22,313 nt of DNA, taken from assembly GCA_023255165.1 (NCBI GenBank), contig JALRJD010000157.1:1-22313 (forward strand), written 5' to 3'. Positions 13,801 to 22,121 of this stretch are shown here, in pieces. The translations under genes were made by a program, and so were the position numbers. The DNA is from Porticoccaceae bacterium. GTDB lineage: Bacteria > Pseudomonadota > Gammaproteobacteria > Pseudomonadales > Porticoccaceae. How positions within the stretch are numbered: position 1 is the stretch's first letter; every line of letters begins with the position of its first letter. The notes under the pieces were generated by a model. That model saw only the letters and a program-made list of their open reading frames with translations, searched no databases and had not been told where the DNA came from.

Positions 13801-16371
13801 TTAATCATCCAGCTCAACTTTTAGCGCTTCATAAACGCCCGCAGCATTGATCCTGGTTTTCACTTCAAACTTGTCAGACCCGGAAACCGCAGCCAGGAAT
13901 GTCGCCTTGCTAACCGAGCGGTCGTAGAGTTCAAAGTAAGTTGTCGCAGTAAACTCAACGCGCACACCTCGAATAGTCACACCGGTGCTGTTAATGGTGC
14001 CATAACCCTCTAGCTCGCGCTCAGAGGAGCTCTGTTCGTCGCCGTCATACTGACTGTCGCTGGACTCCAGTTCAACTTTGATGACAACCAGCTGGCCGGC
14101 ACTGTTGCGCAGCGCCTTGATCTCGACCACCGGATTAATCAGTGCGCTGGCGTCGTTGATAAACTGCGCCTGACTGACCAAAGCGAAGGTTTCGTAGAGC
14201 GTCGAGGCATTGAATATCAGACTGTAACCATTGTTTAAGCTGATGCCGTTGGCATCAATGGCAGTGATTGCACCTTTGATCACAAAGTCATAAACGGATA
14301 GCTGATCATCGCCGCTACTGCCGCTGTCCGAATCATCGCCAGAGGAACTGTAATCACCACTGGCATGTTCCAACTCAATTTTCAGCGCCTGCAATGTGCC
14401 ATCGGCAAGTTGCGTAGTACGAACACTGACATAGGGCGATGCACTGGCTGCCGCGAGAAAGCTGGAGACTGTCACCAGTCGATCATTCAGCTCAAAAACC
14501 GTTGCCGCTGTAAATGCAATCTGGTTGCCATACAGGGTTACCGAGCTCTGTGAAATCTGCGTGGCAATGCCTTCCAGTTTGAGACCGCTGCGATCGCTGT
14601 CGCTGTAATTTCGGTAGTCATCCGTATCCTGATAATCACTGTAATTACCGTCGTTATCAGTGTGGTATTCACCGGCTTCATTGCGCAGATAACCATCATC
14701 GTCAGCGTAATAGGCGACGCCATTGATTGTGGTGCCGGCGCCAACAAAATCGTCGAGATCGTTATCGCCGCTGTCGCGTTCAAGGCGATAGGCAATCAAC
14801 TGTGTGCCATCAAACTGGCCACTGACATCGACGTAGTCGCCAATCGCCAACTGCGCAATACTCAACTTGCGATAGATGCCGGTTTCATCCTCCAACTGAC
14901 TGGTGGACTGGATCAGCACTGTCACGCCGGCCACTTCAACAGTACTTGCCAAGGTGTCAATCGCGGTGATAAGCCCCTCGACTTCAAGGTTGGATGGTGC
15001 GCGCACATAGGCTTTTGAAACCAACAGTGTCGAGCCATCATCCGAGCGGACACCGCGCACTGACAGTCGGGCTTCAAGTGCTATATCTGTGTCATCACCA
15101 CCGATATACAGCGTGTCGCTGTCGGCCTGAATAGCGTAACCATTAATGCTGAAGTGAGATGCATCGGTGTATTCTGTCACCACACCTTCGAGGGAAATCT
15201 CGGTATCAGCCGTTAAGTCATCATTGACATAACCACCGGACAGACCGTAGTCGCCCTGTCGCGATTCCACCTCAATATAGCTGGCAACCAACACACCGCT
15301 ATTGTCGAGAGCACCGCGCACTTCAATCCATTGATTTACCGTGGCATTAAAGCCATTGTTGATACCGGTATAGTTAATTTGCTGAGTACCAATATTGAGC
15401 GTAGAGGTCGCCGCACTGACGGCCGTAACCACACCCTCAACCTTGTACAGAGCAACGCTACCGGAGATATCCTTATCGATTCGGGTTGCCAGCAAGCTGC
15501 CATCCGCCTGATCAAAACCGGAAATATCCAGCACATCATTGAGCGCAATATCAGACAGCTCCGCAACGCTGAAGTTATTACCAAAAACCGTATCATTGTT
15601 GACGTGAACCGTTCTGCCGAGAACAGTAACCGTTCCCGCGGCAGGGTTAATCGCACCCACAGTGCCGACCAGATCAACATCAAAGATAACCGTCTGGGCA
15701 ACACCGGTTACGCCATCGTCATTGATAGTGCCGCGAATCCAGATGACATCGCCAACCTCAAGATCCTGCTCCGCATTGGGCAGATCATCGAGATCGCCAT
15801 TAACAAATTCCGCGTCGGTGGTTTCGTACTTTACGCCGTTGATATAAATCGAACCAAAAGAGCTGATCACGCCGCTGCTCAGCGCCTGGCTTTGCACCAC
15901 TACGCTGGTCGCAGTGTCGCAGACACCATCGCCATCCGTATCCGTGCTTCCAGTTGCATCCAGTGGGCAAGCATCGTCGGCATCGGCAACGCCGTCACCG
16001 TCGTCATCTATATCGGCGTTATTGCCTATACCGTCGCCGTCTGTATCCAGTGTTTCGGTCTCGTCCAGCGGGAATGCATCATCGGCGTCGGCAACACCGT
16101 CGTTATCATCGTCGGTGTCGGCATTGTTGCCGGTTCCATCACTGTCTGTGTCCAGTGTTTCAGACCCGTTTAGTGGGAAAGCATCATCCGCATCAGCAAC
16201 ACCGTCGTTGTCATCATCACTGTCATTGGCATCATTGACGCCATCAGAATCGGAATCCAAACCAGAATAAGAATCATCGCTGTCTGAACCGGATCCCCCT
16301 CCGCCGCCACAACCGGTTAAAACCAGTATCAGGCTGAGCATTAACATGCGTGCCAGTATTGTTATATTCAT
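13801..16371 (-). CDS. Large lipoprotein: thrombospondin type 3 repeats plus about eight DUF5666 domains
   Basis: This is an 856-residue predicted surface or periplasmic lipoprotein with lipobox LTGC (Cys21) followed by Gly and Asp/Ser-rich residues. Residues about 35-155 are Asp-rich thrombospondin type 3 repeats (DSDGVNDANDSDDDNDGVAD, DTDGDGIGNNADIDDD), which bind Ca2+ in this family. The remainder consists of about eight DUF5666-like beta units. The first begins near 165 (GVISSFGSIYINGVKYET) and the last ends at the C-terminus (GVTIRGVRVEFTATTYFEL). Units are joined by Asp/Ser/Tyr-rich linkers. Units 6 and 8 are specially alike (AATVFELNDR..FLAA and TATTYFELYDR..FLAA), which suggests recent duplication. 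The SD is modest (TGAGA). The gene ends 30 bp before the shared terminator. The function of DUF5666 proteins is not known. Confidence 0.87.
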   Translation of the reverse strand: MNITILARMLMLSLILVLTGCGGGGGSGSDSDDSYSGLDSDSDGVNDANDSDDDNDGVADADDAFPLNGSETLDTDSDGTGNNADTDDDNDGVADADDAFPLDETETLDTDGDGIGNNADIDDDGDGVADADDACPLDATGSTDTDGDGVCDTATSVVVQSQALSSGVISSFGSIYINGVKYETTDAEFVNGDLDDLPNAEQDLEVGDVIWIRGTINDDGVTGVAQTVIFDVDLVGTVGAINPAAGTVTVLGRTVHVNNDTVFGNNFSVAELSDIALNDVLDISGFDQADGSLLATRIDKDISGSVALYKVEGVVTAVSAATSTLNIGTQQINYTGINNGFNATVNQWIEVRGALDNSGVLVASYIEVESRQGDYGLSGGYVNDDLTADTEISLEGVVTEYTDASHFSINGYAIQADSDTLYIGGDDTDIALEARLSVRGVRSDDGSTLLVSKAYVRAPSNLEVEGLITAIDTLASTVEVAGVTVLIQSTSQLEDETGIYRKLSIAQLAIGDYVDVSGQFDGTQLIAYRLERDSGDNDLDDFVGAGTTINGVAYYADDDGYLRNEAGEYHTDNDGNYSDYQDTDDYRNYSDSDRSGLKLEGIATQISQSSVTLYGNQIAFTAATVFELNDRLVTVSSFLAAASASPYVSVRTTQLADGTLQALKIELEHASGDYSSSGDDSDSGSSGDDQLSVYDFVIKGAITAIDANGISLNNGYSLIFNASTLYETFALVSQAQFINDASALINPVVEIKALRNSAGQLVVIKVELESSDSQYDGDEQSSSERELEGYGTINSTGVTIRGVRVEFTATTYFELYDRSVSKATFLAAVSGSDKFEVKTRINAAGVYEALKVELDD

Positions 16372-16446
16372 TTTTTATTTCTCATTAGCCATTTACGAGC
16401 GCTCACAGTACCAGCGGTTTCTTAACTGAAGCTTAAGGCCAGAAAT

Positions 16447-16474
16447 AAAAAGAGCCTCTATTTATAGGCTCTTT
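16447..16474 (-). terminator. Rho-independent terminator of the amidohydrolase gene
   Basis: Arms AAAGAGCCT (16449-16457) and AGGCTCTTT (16466-16474) form a 9-bp stem. On the minus strand the hairpin is followed by TTTTTATTT, a good U tract. It lies 58 bp beyond the amidohydrolase stop. It therefore separates that operon from the lipoprotein gene further on, which must have its own promoter in 16372-16446; I see no convincing one there. Confidence 0.85.
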
Positions 16475-16532
16475 GCGTTTTTGGAATCTGCAGTGTTCAT
16501 TGCACAATCCTCTCCAGGTCGGGCCTGGATAA

Positions 16533-18413
16533 TTAAGCTCGGGCTCGCAACAGCCGACCCATGGCGGTTTTGCCCAGCTCGCCGGAAAAGGCATTGTCTT
16601 CCCAGGCGGATTGACCGCCAATCATCACCAGATTGACCACGCCGTCGGAACGGTTGACCAGTTGCTCGTGGCTGAACTCTTCGCGGAAGACTCGCTGCAC
16701 ATTTCTCTCGCCGTCGTAAGCGGCAAGTTTTTTCGGATCGATCAAAATCAGGTCGGCGATATCACCTTGATTGATAGTGCCGCCCTCAACCCCGAAAACA
16801 TCGGCGGCATCTTTGGTCAGGCGCTTGACCATATAACTGACATCGGCATCGCCGCCCTGGGCCGCCAATTGCAAGCTGCGCAGGTTAACGTCGTAAAACG
16901 CCATATTGGTCAGGTGGGCGCCGCTGTCATTAAAACCGGGCAGCAGATTGGGGTGCATCAATAACTCGCGCACCGTTTTCATATCGCGGTTGGCGGTAAC
17001 CGTGCTCCAGCTCAGATCGTTGTCGAAGCTGCGCAACATCTGCAACATAAAGTCGCCTTCGTCGGCAATCCAGAGGAAATCCGTTTCGATTAAATCGCGC
17101 TCGACCTCGCTGAGGGTCTCCTGCAACTGGCCATGTTTAAATGCCAGAATACGATCAAACAGCATCTGGAATGTCATTCCCTGCCAGCCGCTGTGAGGGC
17201 AGCGATCAATGTTCATATCCGCCAGGGTGCGATTAAAGGCGTAGTCTTCGAGATTGATTTTGCGCTTTAGCCGGGCCAGGCTCCAACCCTGCTTGCCCTT
17301 CATCCACATCGCTTTAAAGGACTTGGCATAATCCGGGTCATTGAGAATTTGCAGCCGCTCGGCGCGATTTTCGAGATCGGTTTCATTGAGCCGGCGCAGC
17401 TCGGGAATTTCTTCTGCCAGCGGTGTCACGGCGCCGTCGGCCCAAACCTTGAACGGTGCGCCCAGCGCCTGCATATGAAATTCGCCCTGAACCAAACGCG
17501 AGTTAAGAATGCTGGCGAGTCGTTTGGCGAGACCGGATATGCGCCAGTTATTGGCGATATCCAACGCCGCAACCACGGTGGTTTTTAGCGGTTTGCCATA
17601 GAGCCGGCCGCTGGTCAGCAAGAAGGTTTTCAGGGTGCCGATAACACTGTCTTTGGGCGGCGTCGCCTGCCACACCGCGCCCGCTTCGCGCACCACCTGG
17701 GCCAGCTGCTTGATCTCCGGGAACTTGGCGAACTGGGTCGGAATGGTTTTCTCGCAATGAGGTTGCGCGGCCAGATAGTGGAATGGCAGCGCGTCGGTGG
17801 AAAAGCCCACATAGCCCTGTGCCAGCGCATCGCGCAAGCTGCTCTTCATCTGCTCCAGCTCGGCGGCCGTGGGGTCGCGGCTGATGCTGTCATCAAAACC
17901 CATCACATCGATGCGCAACATAGAGTGAGGGAACAGCACTGCCACGTTGGGGCCCAGGTTGAGCTGCTCGAGATGGTTGAGATAGTCGCCGGGATTGTCC
18001 CAGTCGACATTGTCGGCGCAGTTGCGCAGCACATGTTTGGGGATATTTTCGACCCGCGCATAACAGCTGACAATCGGGTCGTTGATACCGTCGCGCTGGG
18101 CGCCGAAGGCCAATCCCAGACTGCAGTTGGCGATCACCACCGAGGTGGTGCCGTGGCGCGTTGATTCGGGCAGGCCCGGCGCGATCTCAAGCTCCAGATC
18201 ATAGTGCGTGTGAATATCAAACAGCCCGGGCATCAGCCATAGACCGGCGGCGTCGATCACCCGGCTGGCGCTGCTGGCGTCCAGATTGGCACCACGGGCG
18301 ACAATGCGCTTGCCGGCGATGGCCACATCTTCAACCACCGCGGGCTCGCCATTGTTAAAGACCTTGGCATTTTTGATCAGGGTATCGATCTGGACTGGCT
18401 GTGCTTGGCTCAT
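16533..18413 (-). CDS. Amidohydrolase, N-acyl-D-amino-acid deacylase-like
   Basis: This is a metal-dependent amidohydrolase of the D-aminoacylase-like (amidohydrolase 3) group, 626 residues from the chosen start. The signature PGLFDIHTHYD gives the His68-X-His70 pair. HGTTSVVIANCSLG carries the conserved Cys of the D-aminoacylase metal site, and GFNDSGAHLTNMAF matches the region of the catalytic Asp. A C-terminal beta-sandwich segment follows (INQGDIADLILIDP). The start at 18413 (MSQAQPV) is preferred because a further 24 codons upstream would add an odd Lys/Arg-rich leader (KKQNKKREQK) absent from the family. The SD is modest (GAGAAC). It lies 173 bp after the PF10118 gene. The substrate could be an N-acyl amino acid, a hydantoin-like ring or another amide; context does not settle it. 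Confidence 0.87.
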   Translation of the reverse strand: MSQAQPVQIDTLIKNAKVFNNGEPAVVEDVAIAGKRIVARGANLDASSASRVIDAAGLWLMPGLFDIHTHYDLELEIAPGLPESTRHGTTSVVIANCSLGLAFGAQRDGINDPIVSCYARVENIPKHVLRNCADNVDWDNPGDYLNHLEQLNLGPNVAVLFPHSMLRIDVMGFDDSISRDPTAAELEQMKSSLRDALAQGYVGFSTDALPFHYLAAQPHCEKTIPTQFAKFPEIKQLAQVVREAGAVWQATPPKDSVIGTLKTFLLTSGRLYGKPLKTTVVAALDIANNWRISGLAKRLASILNSRLVQGEFHMQALGAPFKVWADGAVTPLAEEIPELRRLNETDLENRAERLQILNDPDYAKSFKAMWMKGKQGWSLARLKRKINLEDYAFNRTLADMNIDRCPHSGWQGMTFQMLFDRILAFKHGQLQETLSEVERDLIETDFLWIADEGDFMLQMLRSFDNDLSWSTVTANRDMKTVRELLMHPNLLPGFNDSGAHLTNMAFYDVNLRSLQLAAQGGDADVSYMVKRLTKDAADVFGVEGGTINQGDIADLILIDPKKLAAYDGERNVQRVFREEFSHEQLVNRSDGVVNLVMIGGQSAWEDNAFSGELGKTAMGRLLRARA

Positions 18414-18567
18414 TTTTTGTTCTCGTTTTTTATTCTGTTTCTTACGGCTGGCTTTGCAGCTGTCTGTGGGTCTGGTTGATGCCATGGTAGGGCGAGCATA
18501 TTATTTTTATTATCTCTGCTCATTGGTGCTCTCTTTTTTAAAACGGTTGGTTAGCCGCTAATTATTG

Positions 18568-18587
18568 GGCGCTTTTGGCTAAGCGCC
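18568..18587 (-). terminator. Stem-loop abutting the stop codon of the PF10118 gene
   Basis: GGCGCTT (18568-18574) and AAGCGCC (18581-18587) form a 7-bp stem with a 6-nt loop. The stem begins within the TAG stop of the PF10118-type gene (18587-18589). On the minus strand only CAATAATTAG follows, not a true U tract, so it may be a weak terminator or attenuator that lowers read-through into the amidohydrolase gene. Confidence 0.45.
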
Positions 18588-19417
18588 TATTGCTGCTGTA
18601 GCTCCCATTGCGTAATCAGCTCGCTGGTATCCTGCTGCCAGGGGTGAAAGCCTTCACGGAAAAATGCTTTATAGGGCGCCCAGGCACCACGCAGCAGGCC
18701 CTGCTTGCCAAACAGAAAGCGCATCCCGGAGAGCCAGACCCTTGGGCTCCAGAGTTTGCCGTCTTTCTTGAGAATATGGCGCACGCCGTGAAGAATATCC
18801 CAGGTTAGCAAAATGGTGCTGCGGCGCATGGCGGCGCGGCGCATCTTTTCAGTGCCACCCAACGCGCGATAGACATCAAAGGCCACCGCCTTGTGTTCCA
18901 TCTCTTCCACCGCATGCCATTGCCAGAGTGCCACCATGGCTGGATCGGCGTTGGCAAACAGCTGCGGATCGCCGAGCGCCTTTTCGGCTAACACGGCGGT
19001 TAAATGTTCCACCGCCACGGTGCCTGCCAACTGTTCCCGCGCCGGGACATTCTTTTTGACCCAGGCCATGCGTCGACGCAGAGGCGCTTCAAGCTGTTCA
19101 AGATCGTAGCCACGCTGGGCGCAGAGCAGTTCGTTGTAATGGTTGTGCTCGCGAAGATGCACCGCTTCCTGACTAAAGAAGTGGCGCATATCCGCTTGCA
19201 GTTTGGGGTCGCTGATGCGGTCGCGGTAGTGACGCACCGAGTTGATAAAAAACTGCTCACCGAGAGGAAAGGTGATCGACATGGCGTTAAACCAGGCCGT
19301 GGCGAAAACGTCGTTGTTCATCCAGTCGCGTTTCAGCGCGTCGGCCAGGTCGTGCTGGCGGTTGCGCGGTTGTATCGCGACCTTTTGCGGCGTGTAGGAC
19401 TGAGCTGCATCGGTCAC
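18587..19417 (-). CDS. PF10118-type predicted metal-dependent hydrolase (ferritin-like fold)
   Basis: This 276-residue helical protein matches the 'predicted metal-dependent hydrolase' family PF10118. Carboxylate and histidine ligands are spaced as in di-iron ferritin-like proteins: Glu54 (LGEQFF), Glu84 with His87 and His91 (QEAVHLREHNHYN), Glu137-His138 (VAVEHLTAVLAE), and His168, Glu171 and His175 (WHAVEEMEHKAVAFDVY). The real activity is not established for the family; the di-iron reading is inference from these motifs. The start is GTG at 19417, chosen because a strong GGGGAGAG lies just upstream. It follows the thiolase stop by only 36 bp, so it is almost certainly in the same operon, which hints at a role in fatty-acyl or sterol-type catabolism. 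Confidence 0.87.
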   Translation of the reverse strand: MTDAAQSYTPQKVAIQPRNRQHDLADALKRDWMNNDVFATAWFNAMSITFPLGEQFFINSVRHYRDRISDPKLQADMRHFFSQEAVHLREHNHYNELLCAQRGYDLEQLEAPLRRRMAWVKKNVPAREQLAGTVAVEHLTAVLAEKALGDPQLFANADPAMVALWQWHAVEEMEHKAVAFDVYRALGGTEKMRRAAMRRSTILLTWDILHGVRHILKKDGKLWSPRVWLSGMRFLFGKQGLLRGAWAPYKAFFREGFHPWQQDTSELITQWELQQQ

Positions 19418-19453
19418 TTCTCTCCCCTCCCCGTTTTAATCAGTCGCGGTGAC

Positions 19454-20689
19454 TTATATTCTCTCGATAATAATCGCTGGAGCCATGCCGCCACCGGCAC
19501 ACATGGTGATCAGCCCGCGCTTGAGCTCGCGACGCTCCAGCTCATCGAGCATGGTGCCAATCAGGATCGCGCCAGTTGCACCAATCGGATGGCCCAACGC
19601 CATAGCGCCACCATTAACATTGACTGTGTCGCGGTCGAGTTCGAGATCGCGAATAAACTTCTCGGCGACCACGGCGAACGCTTCGTTGATTTCCCACAGA
19701 TCAATGTCATCTTTAGTCAGACCAGCACGCTCCAGCACGCGCTTGGCCGCCGGCACAGGGGCGTTGAGCATCAACGCCGGGCAGTCGCCCATATTGCAGT
19801 AGGCAACCACTTTGGCGCGCGGTTTCCAGCCCTGCCTGGTGGCATAGTCTGGCGAGGCCATCAACAGCGCCGCGGCGCCGTCAACCACACCGGACGAGTT
19901 GCCCGCGTGATGCACATGCTTTACTTCAACGTCCGGATATTTCACCGCCATCAACTTGGCATAGGTGGTGCCCTTCTCATCCAGCGGCATATGGGCCATC
20001 TTTTCAAAAGAGGGGTTGAGCTGGGCCAGGCTTTCCATAGTGGTGCCTGGACGCGGGAATTCATCTTTGTCCAGCGCCAATGTGCCGTCGTCGTGATAGA
20101 CCGGCACCAGGCTTTTGTCGAAGTGGCCATTTGCGATGGCGTGGGCGGCGCGCTGCTGGCTGACCACAGCCAACTGGTCGAGGTCTTCCCGCGAAATACC
20201 TTCGATGGTAGCGATGGTGTCGGCACAGATGCCCTGGTGTGACTGGCCGTAAAGCTCGCGCAGATGTTCATTGCCCGAGTCAACAAAAGCGCCCATTTCG
20301 GCGGCGACGCGGCCGTAGCCAGACATCATTTCACAGCCCCCGGCAATCACCAGATCTTCCATACCAGACATAATCGAGGCGGCGGCCATATTGGCGGTGG
20401 TGATGCCTGAACCACAAAAGCGATCGAGAGTGACGCCACTGGAAGTGATGTCATAACCTGCATCAAGCGCCGACATGCGGCCCATATCGTTGCCATTCTG
20501 CCCGCGCTGCACATTACAACCCCAGATAACATCAGCCACATCTGCGGTGTTGATATTGTTACGCTCGGCCAGTGCTTTCAACACGGTAGCGCCAAGGCGC
20601 TGCGGGTGAATTTCAGTGAGGGCGCCGCGGCCCGGCTTGCCAATGCCACGGGGTGTGCGGCAGGCATCGATAATCCATGCTTCAGTCAT
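19454..20689 (-). CDS. Thiolase (acetyl-CoA C-acyltransferase)
   Basis: This 411-residue cytosolic thiolase cleaves or forms 3-ketoacyl-CoA. The complete active site is present: nucleophile Cys92 (LDRFCGSG), the Asn-Glu-Ala-Phe motif at 335-338 (INEAFA), His367 (GGAMALGHPIGATG) and Cys397 (CAGGGMAPA). A full His and two-Cys set supports the degradative or biosynthetic thiolases rather than the SCP2 group. The chain is slightly longer than typical biosynthetic thiolases of about 393 residues, with an insert-rich middle. As first gene of a minus-strand operon beside a PF10118 protein and an amidohydrolase, and divergent from a dehalogenase-like hydrolase, it probably works in breakdown of an unusual carbon source. 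The substrate chain is not evident. An SD-like GGATAAC precedes the ATG. Confidence 0.94.
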   Translation of the reverse strand: MTEAWIIDACRTPRGIGKPGRGALTEIHPQRLGATVLKALAERNNINTADVADVIWGCNVQRGQNGNDMGRMSALDAGYDITSSGVTLDRFCGSGITTANMAAASIMSGMEDLVIAGGCEMMSGYGRVAAEMGAFVDSGNEHLRELYGQSHQGICADTIATIEGISREDLDQLAVVSQQRAAHAIANGHFDKSLVPVYHDDGTLALDKDEFPRPGTTMESLAQLNPSFEKMAHMPLDEKGTTYAKLMAVKYPDVEVKHVHHAGNSSGVVDGAAALLMASPDYATRQGWKPRAKVVAYCNMGDCPALMLNAPVPAAKRVLERAGLTKDDIDLWEINEAFAVVAEKFIRDLELDRDTVNVNGGAMALGHPIGATGAILIGTMLDELERRELKRGLITMCAGGGMAPAIIIERI

Positions 20690-20864
20690 TGCGTTGTTAT
20701 CCTTTATACAGAGGTCTTTTGGGGTGTTAGCGGTCTAGATTATTCGGCGTTTCGGACCGATGCAAAGTATTGTTGTGACCCATTGTCCGTGCTCGCCGGT
20801 TTGCCGAGAGCAAAAAAACCAAGACCGATCAGGCGGTTGCATCAACAGCGTCAATAAATTAGTG

Positions 20865-20887
20865 TATTGGCATTATTTGTGTCAATA
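20865..20887. promoter_or_regulatory. Dyad in the promoter region between thiolase and dehalogenase-like genes
   Basis: TATTGGCA (20865-20872) and TGTCAATA (20880-20887) are inverted repeats matching at 7 of 8 positions, 7 bp apart. This is a size typical of TetR-type operators. It lies 78 bp before the dehalogenase-like ATG and could control either divergent unit. A TATATT (20886-20891) resembles a -10 box, but the -35 is poor. No regulator gene is in view. Confidence 0.4.
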
Positions 20888-20964
20888 TATTTTCAGATCG
20901 CGGCAATCATAAAAACAACACATAGAACCAGAACAGAAATAGAATAAAACCAAAAGAGAAGCAG

Positions 20965-22089
20965 ATGAAAATACTCAGAACCCCGGATCACTGTTTTGCC
21001 AATATCCCCGACTACCCGTACCAGCCCCATTACACAGTGGTGAAAACTGACGACGGCACTGACCTTCGAATTCACCATATAGATGAGGGGCCAAAAGATG
21101 GCCCGGTGATTCTCTGTATGCATGGCCAGCCGGTGTGGAGCTACCTCTATGCGCGGATGATTCCATTTTTGGTCAAAGCCGGCATTCGGGTCATTGCCCC
21201 CGATCTGCCCGGGTACGGTAAATCGGACAAGCCGGCGGCACTGGAAGATTACAGCTATCAGCGTCAGGTCGACTGGATGAACCAATGGCTGGTGCAAAAT
21301 GATTTTACCCGGCTGACTTTTTTCGGTCAGGACTGGGGCGGCCTGATTGGTCTGCGGATGGTTGCCGACAACGGTGACCGTTTTGAGCGCGTGGCAATTG
21401 GCAACACCGGGCTGCCCTACAATCCTGATGTGCCGCAGGCTGTTGTCGACGAGGTCAAAGCCTTTCGCAACAGTCCGCAAAAATTAAATCTGTTTTCAAT
21501 GATGCGCCAGGTGCGCAAGATGAATGGTCTTGGCAGCAAAACCCCGTCACCGCGCGATGCCTCGCAGACACCTGACCCCTATGCCAGCGTCAGGCTGTTT
21601 GCCTACTGGCAAAAATATACCTGGCAGACCCGCGATGTGCCCGCCGGTATTATCAGCTCATCGCAGATGGAAAAGCGCAACCCTTTGGCCATGGGGCTTG
21701 AGCTGTTGATGGGTGCGGTCGGGCTGCGCAGCATTTCCCCGTTCCGCACCCAGCTGTCGAAAATCTACGAAGCGCCGTTCCCCGACCCGGACTATAAAAT
21801 GGCGGTGCGAGCCATGCCTACACAGGTGCCATCGATGCCCGACCAGTCACTGGCCGCGCAGAAAAAAGCCTGGGACTTTTTTGAGCAATTTGAAAAACCT
21901 TTTCTGTGCGTGGGCGCAGGCAATGATCCAATCACCAATGGCTTTGAAAAACTGTGGCTGGCAAAAGTGCCAGGCAGCAAAGGTCAGCCTCACCAGATGA
22001 TTGGTGGCGGCCATTTCTTTCAGTGGTCAAAGGCTGAAACCTTATCCGCGATATTGGCTGATTTTATTCACAAAAATAGTGCAGACTAA
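20965..22089 (+). CDS. Haloalkane-dehalogenase-like alpha/beta hydrolase
   Basis: This 374-residue alpha/beta hydrolase most resembles the HLD-I group typified by DhlA. The oxyanion segment is HGQPVWSYLYARMIP (53-67), followed by RVIAPDLPGYGKSDKP. The nucleophile elbow is GQDWGG with Asp123 and halide-type Trp124. Trp215 (AYWQKYTW) could be the second, cap-domain halide Trp, IYEAPFPDPDYK (267-278) is a dehalogenase signature, Asp321 is the likely acid and His350 (GGGHFFQ) the base. It is about 60 residues longer than DhlA, with extra sequence mostly at about 152-260 in the cap, and has Gln55 where DhlA has Glu and HLD-II enzymes Asn. Real dehalogenase activity is likely but not certain; an epoxide or ester hydrolase is the alternative. 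The SD AGAGAAG is close to the ATG. Confidence 0.87.
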   Translation: MKILRTPDHCFANIPDYPYQPHYTVVKTDDGTDLRIHHIDEGPKDGPVILCMHGQPVWSYLYARMIPFLVKAGIRVIAPDLPGYGKSDKPAALEDYSYQRQVDWMNQWLVQNDFTRLTFFGQDWGGLIGLRMVADNGDRFERVAIGNTGLPYNPDVPQAVVDEVKAFRNSPQKLNLFSMMRQVRKMNGLGSKTPSPRDASQTPDPYASVRLFAYWQKYTWQTRDVPAGIISSSQMEKRNPLAMGLELLMGAVGLRSISPFRTQLSKIYEAPFPDPDYKMAVRAMPTQVPSMPDQSLAAQKKAWDFFEQFEKPFLCVGAGNDPITNGFEKLWLAKVPGSKGQPHQMIGGGHFFQWSKAETLSAILADFIHKNSAD

Positions 22090-22121
22090 GTGCCAGCTAA
22101 ATCTGCCATAGGAGACTATTT

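Noticed and set aside
15331..16173. 280-codon plus-strand reading frame
   Set aside because: It lies wholly antisense to the lipoprotein gene and is the shadow of its Asp/Gly-rich repeats. It has no SD and no recognisable domain.
18414..18485. 24-codon N-terminal extension of the amidohydrolase
   Set aside because: It adds a Lys/Arg-rich leader unlike the family, whereas the ATG at 18413 starts right before the conserved first strand.
19004..20242. 412-codon plus-strand reading frame
   Set aside because: It is antisense to the thiolase and PF10118 genes, both of which have complete active-site motifs. The long opening reflects codon bias, not a gene.
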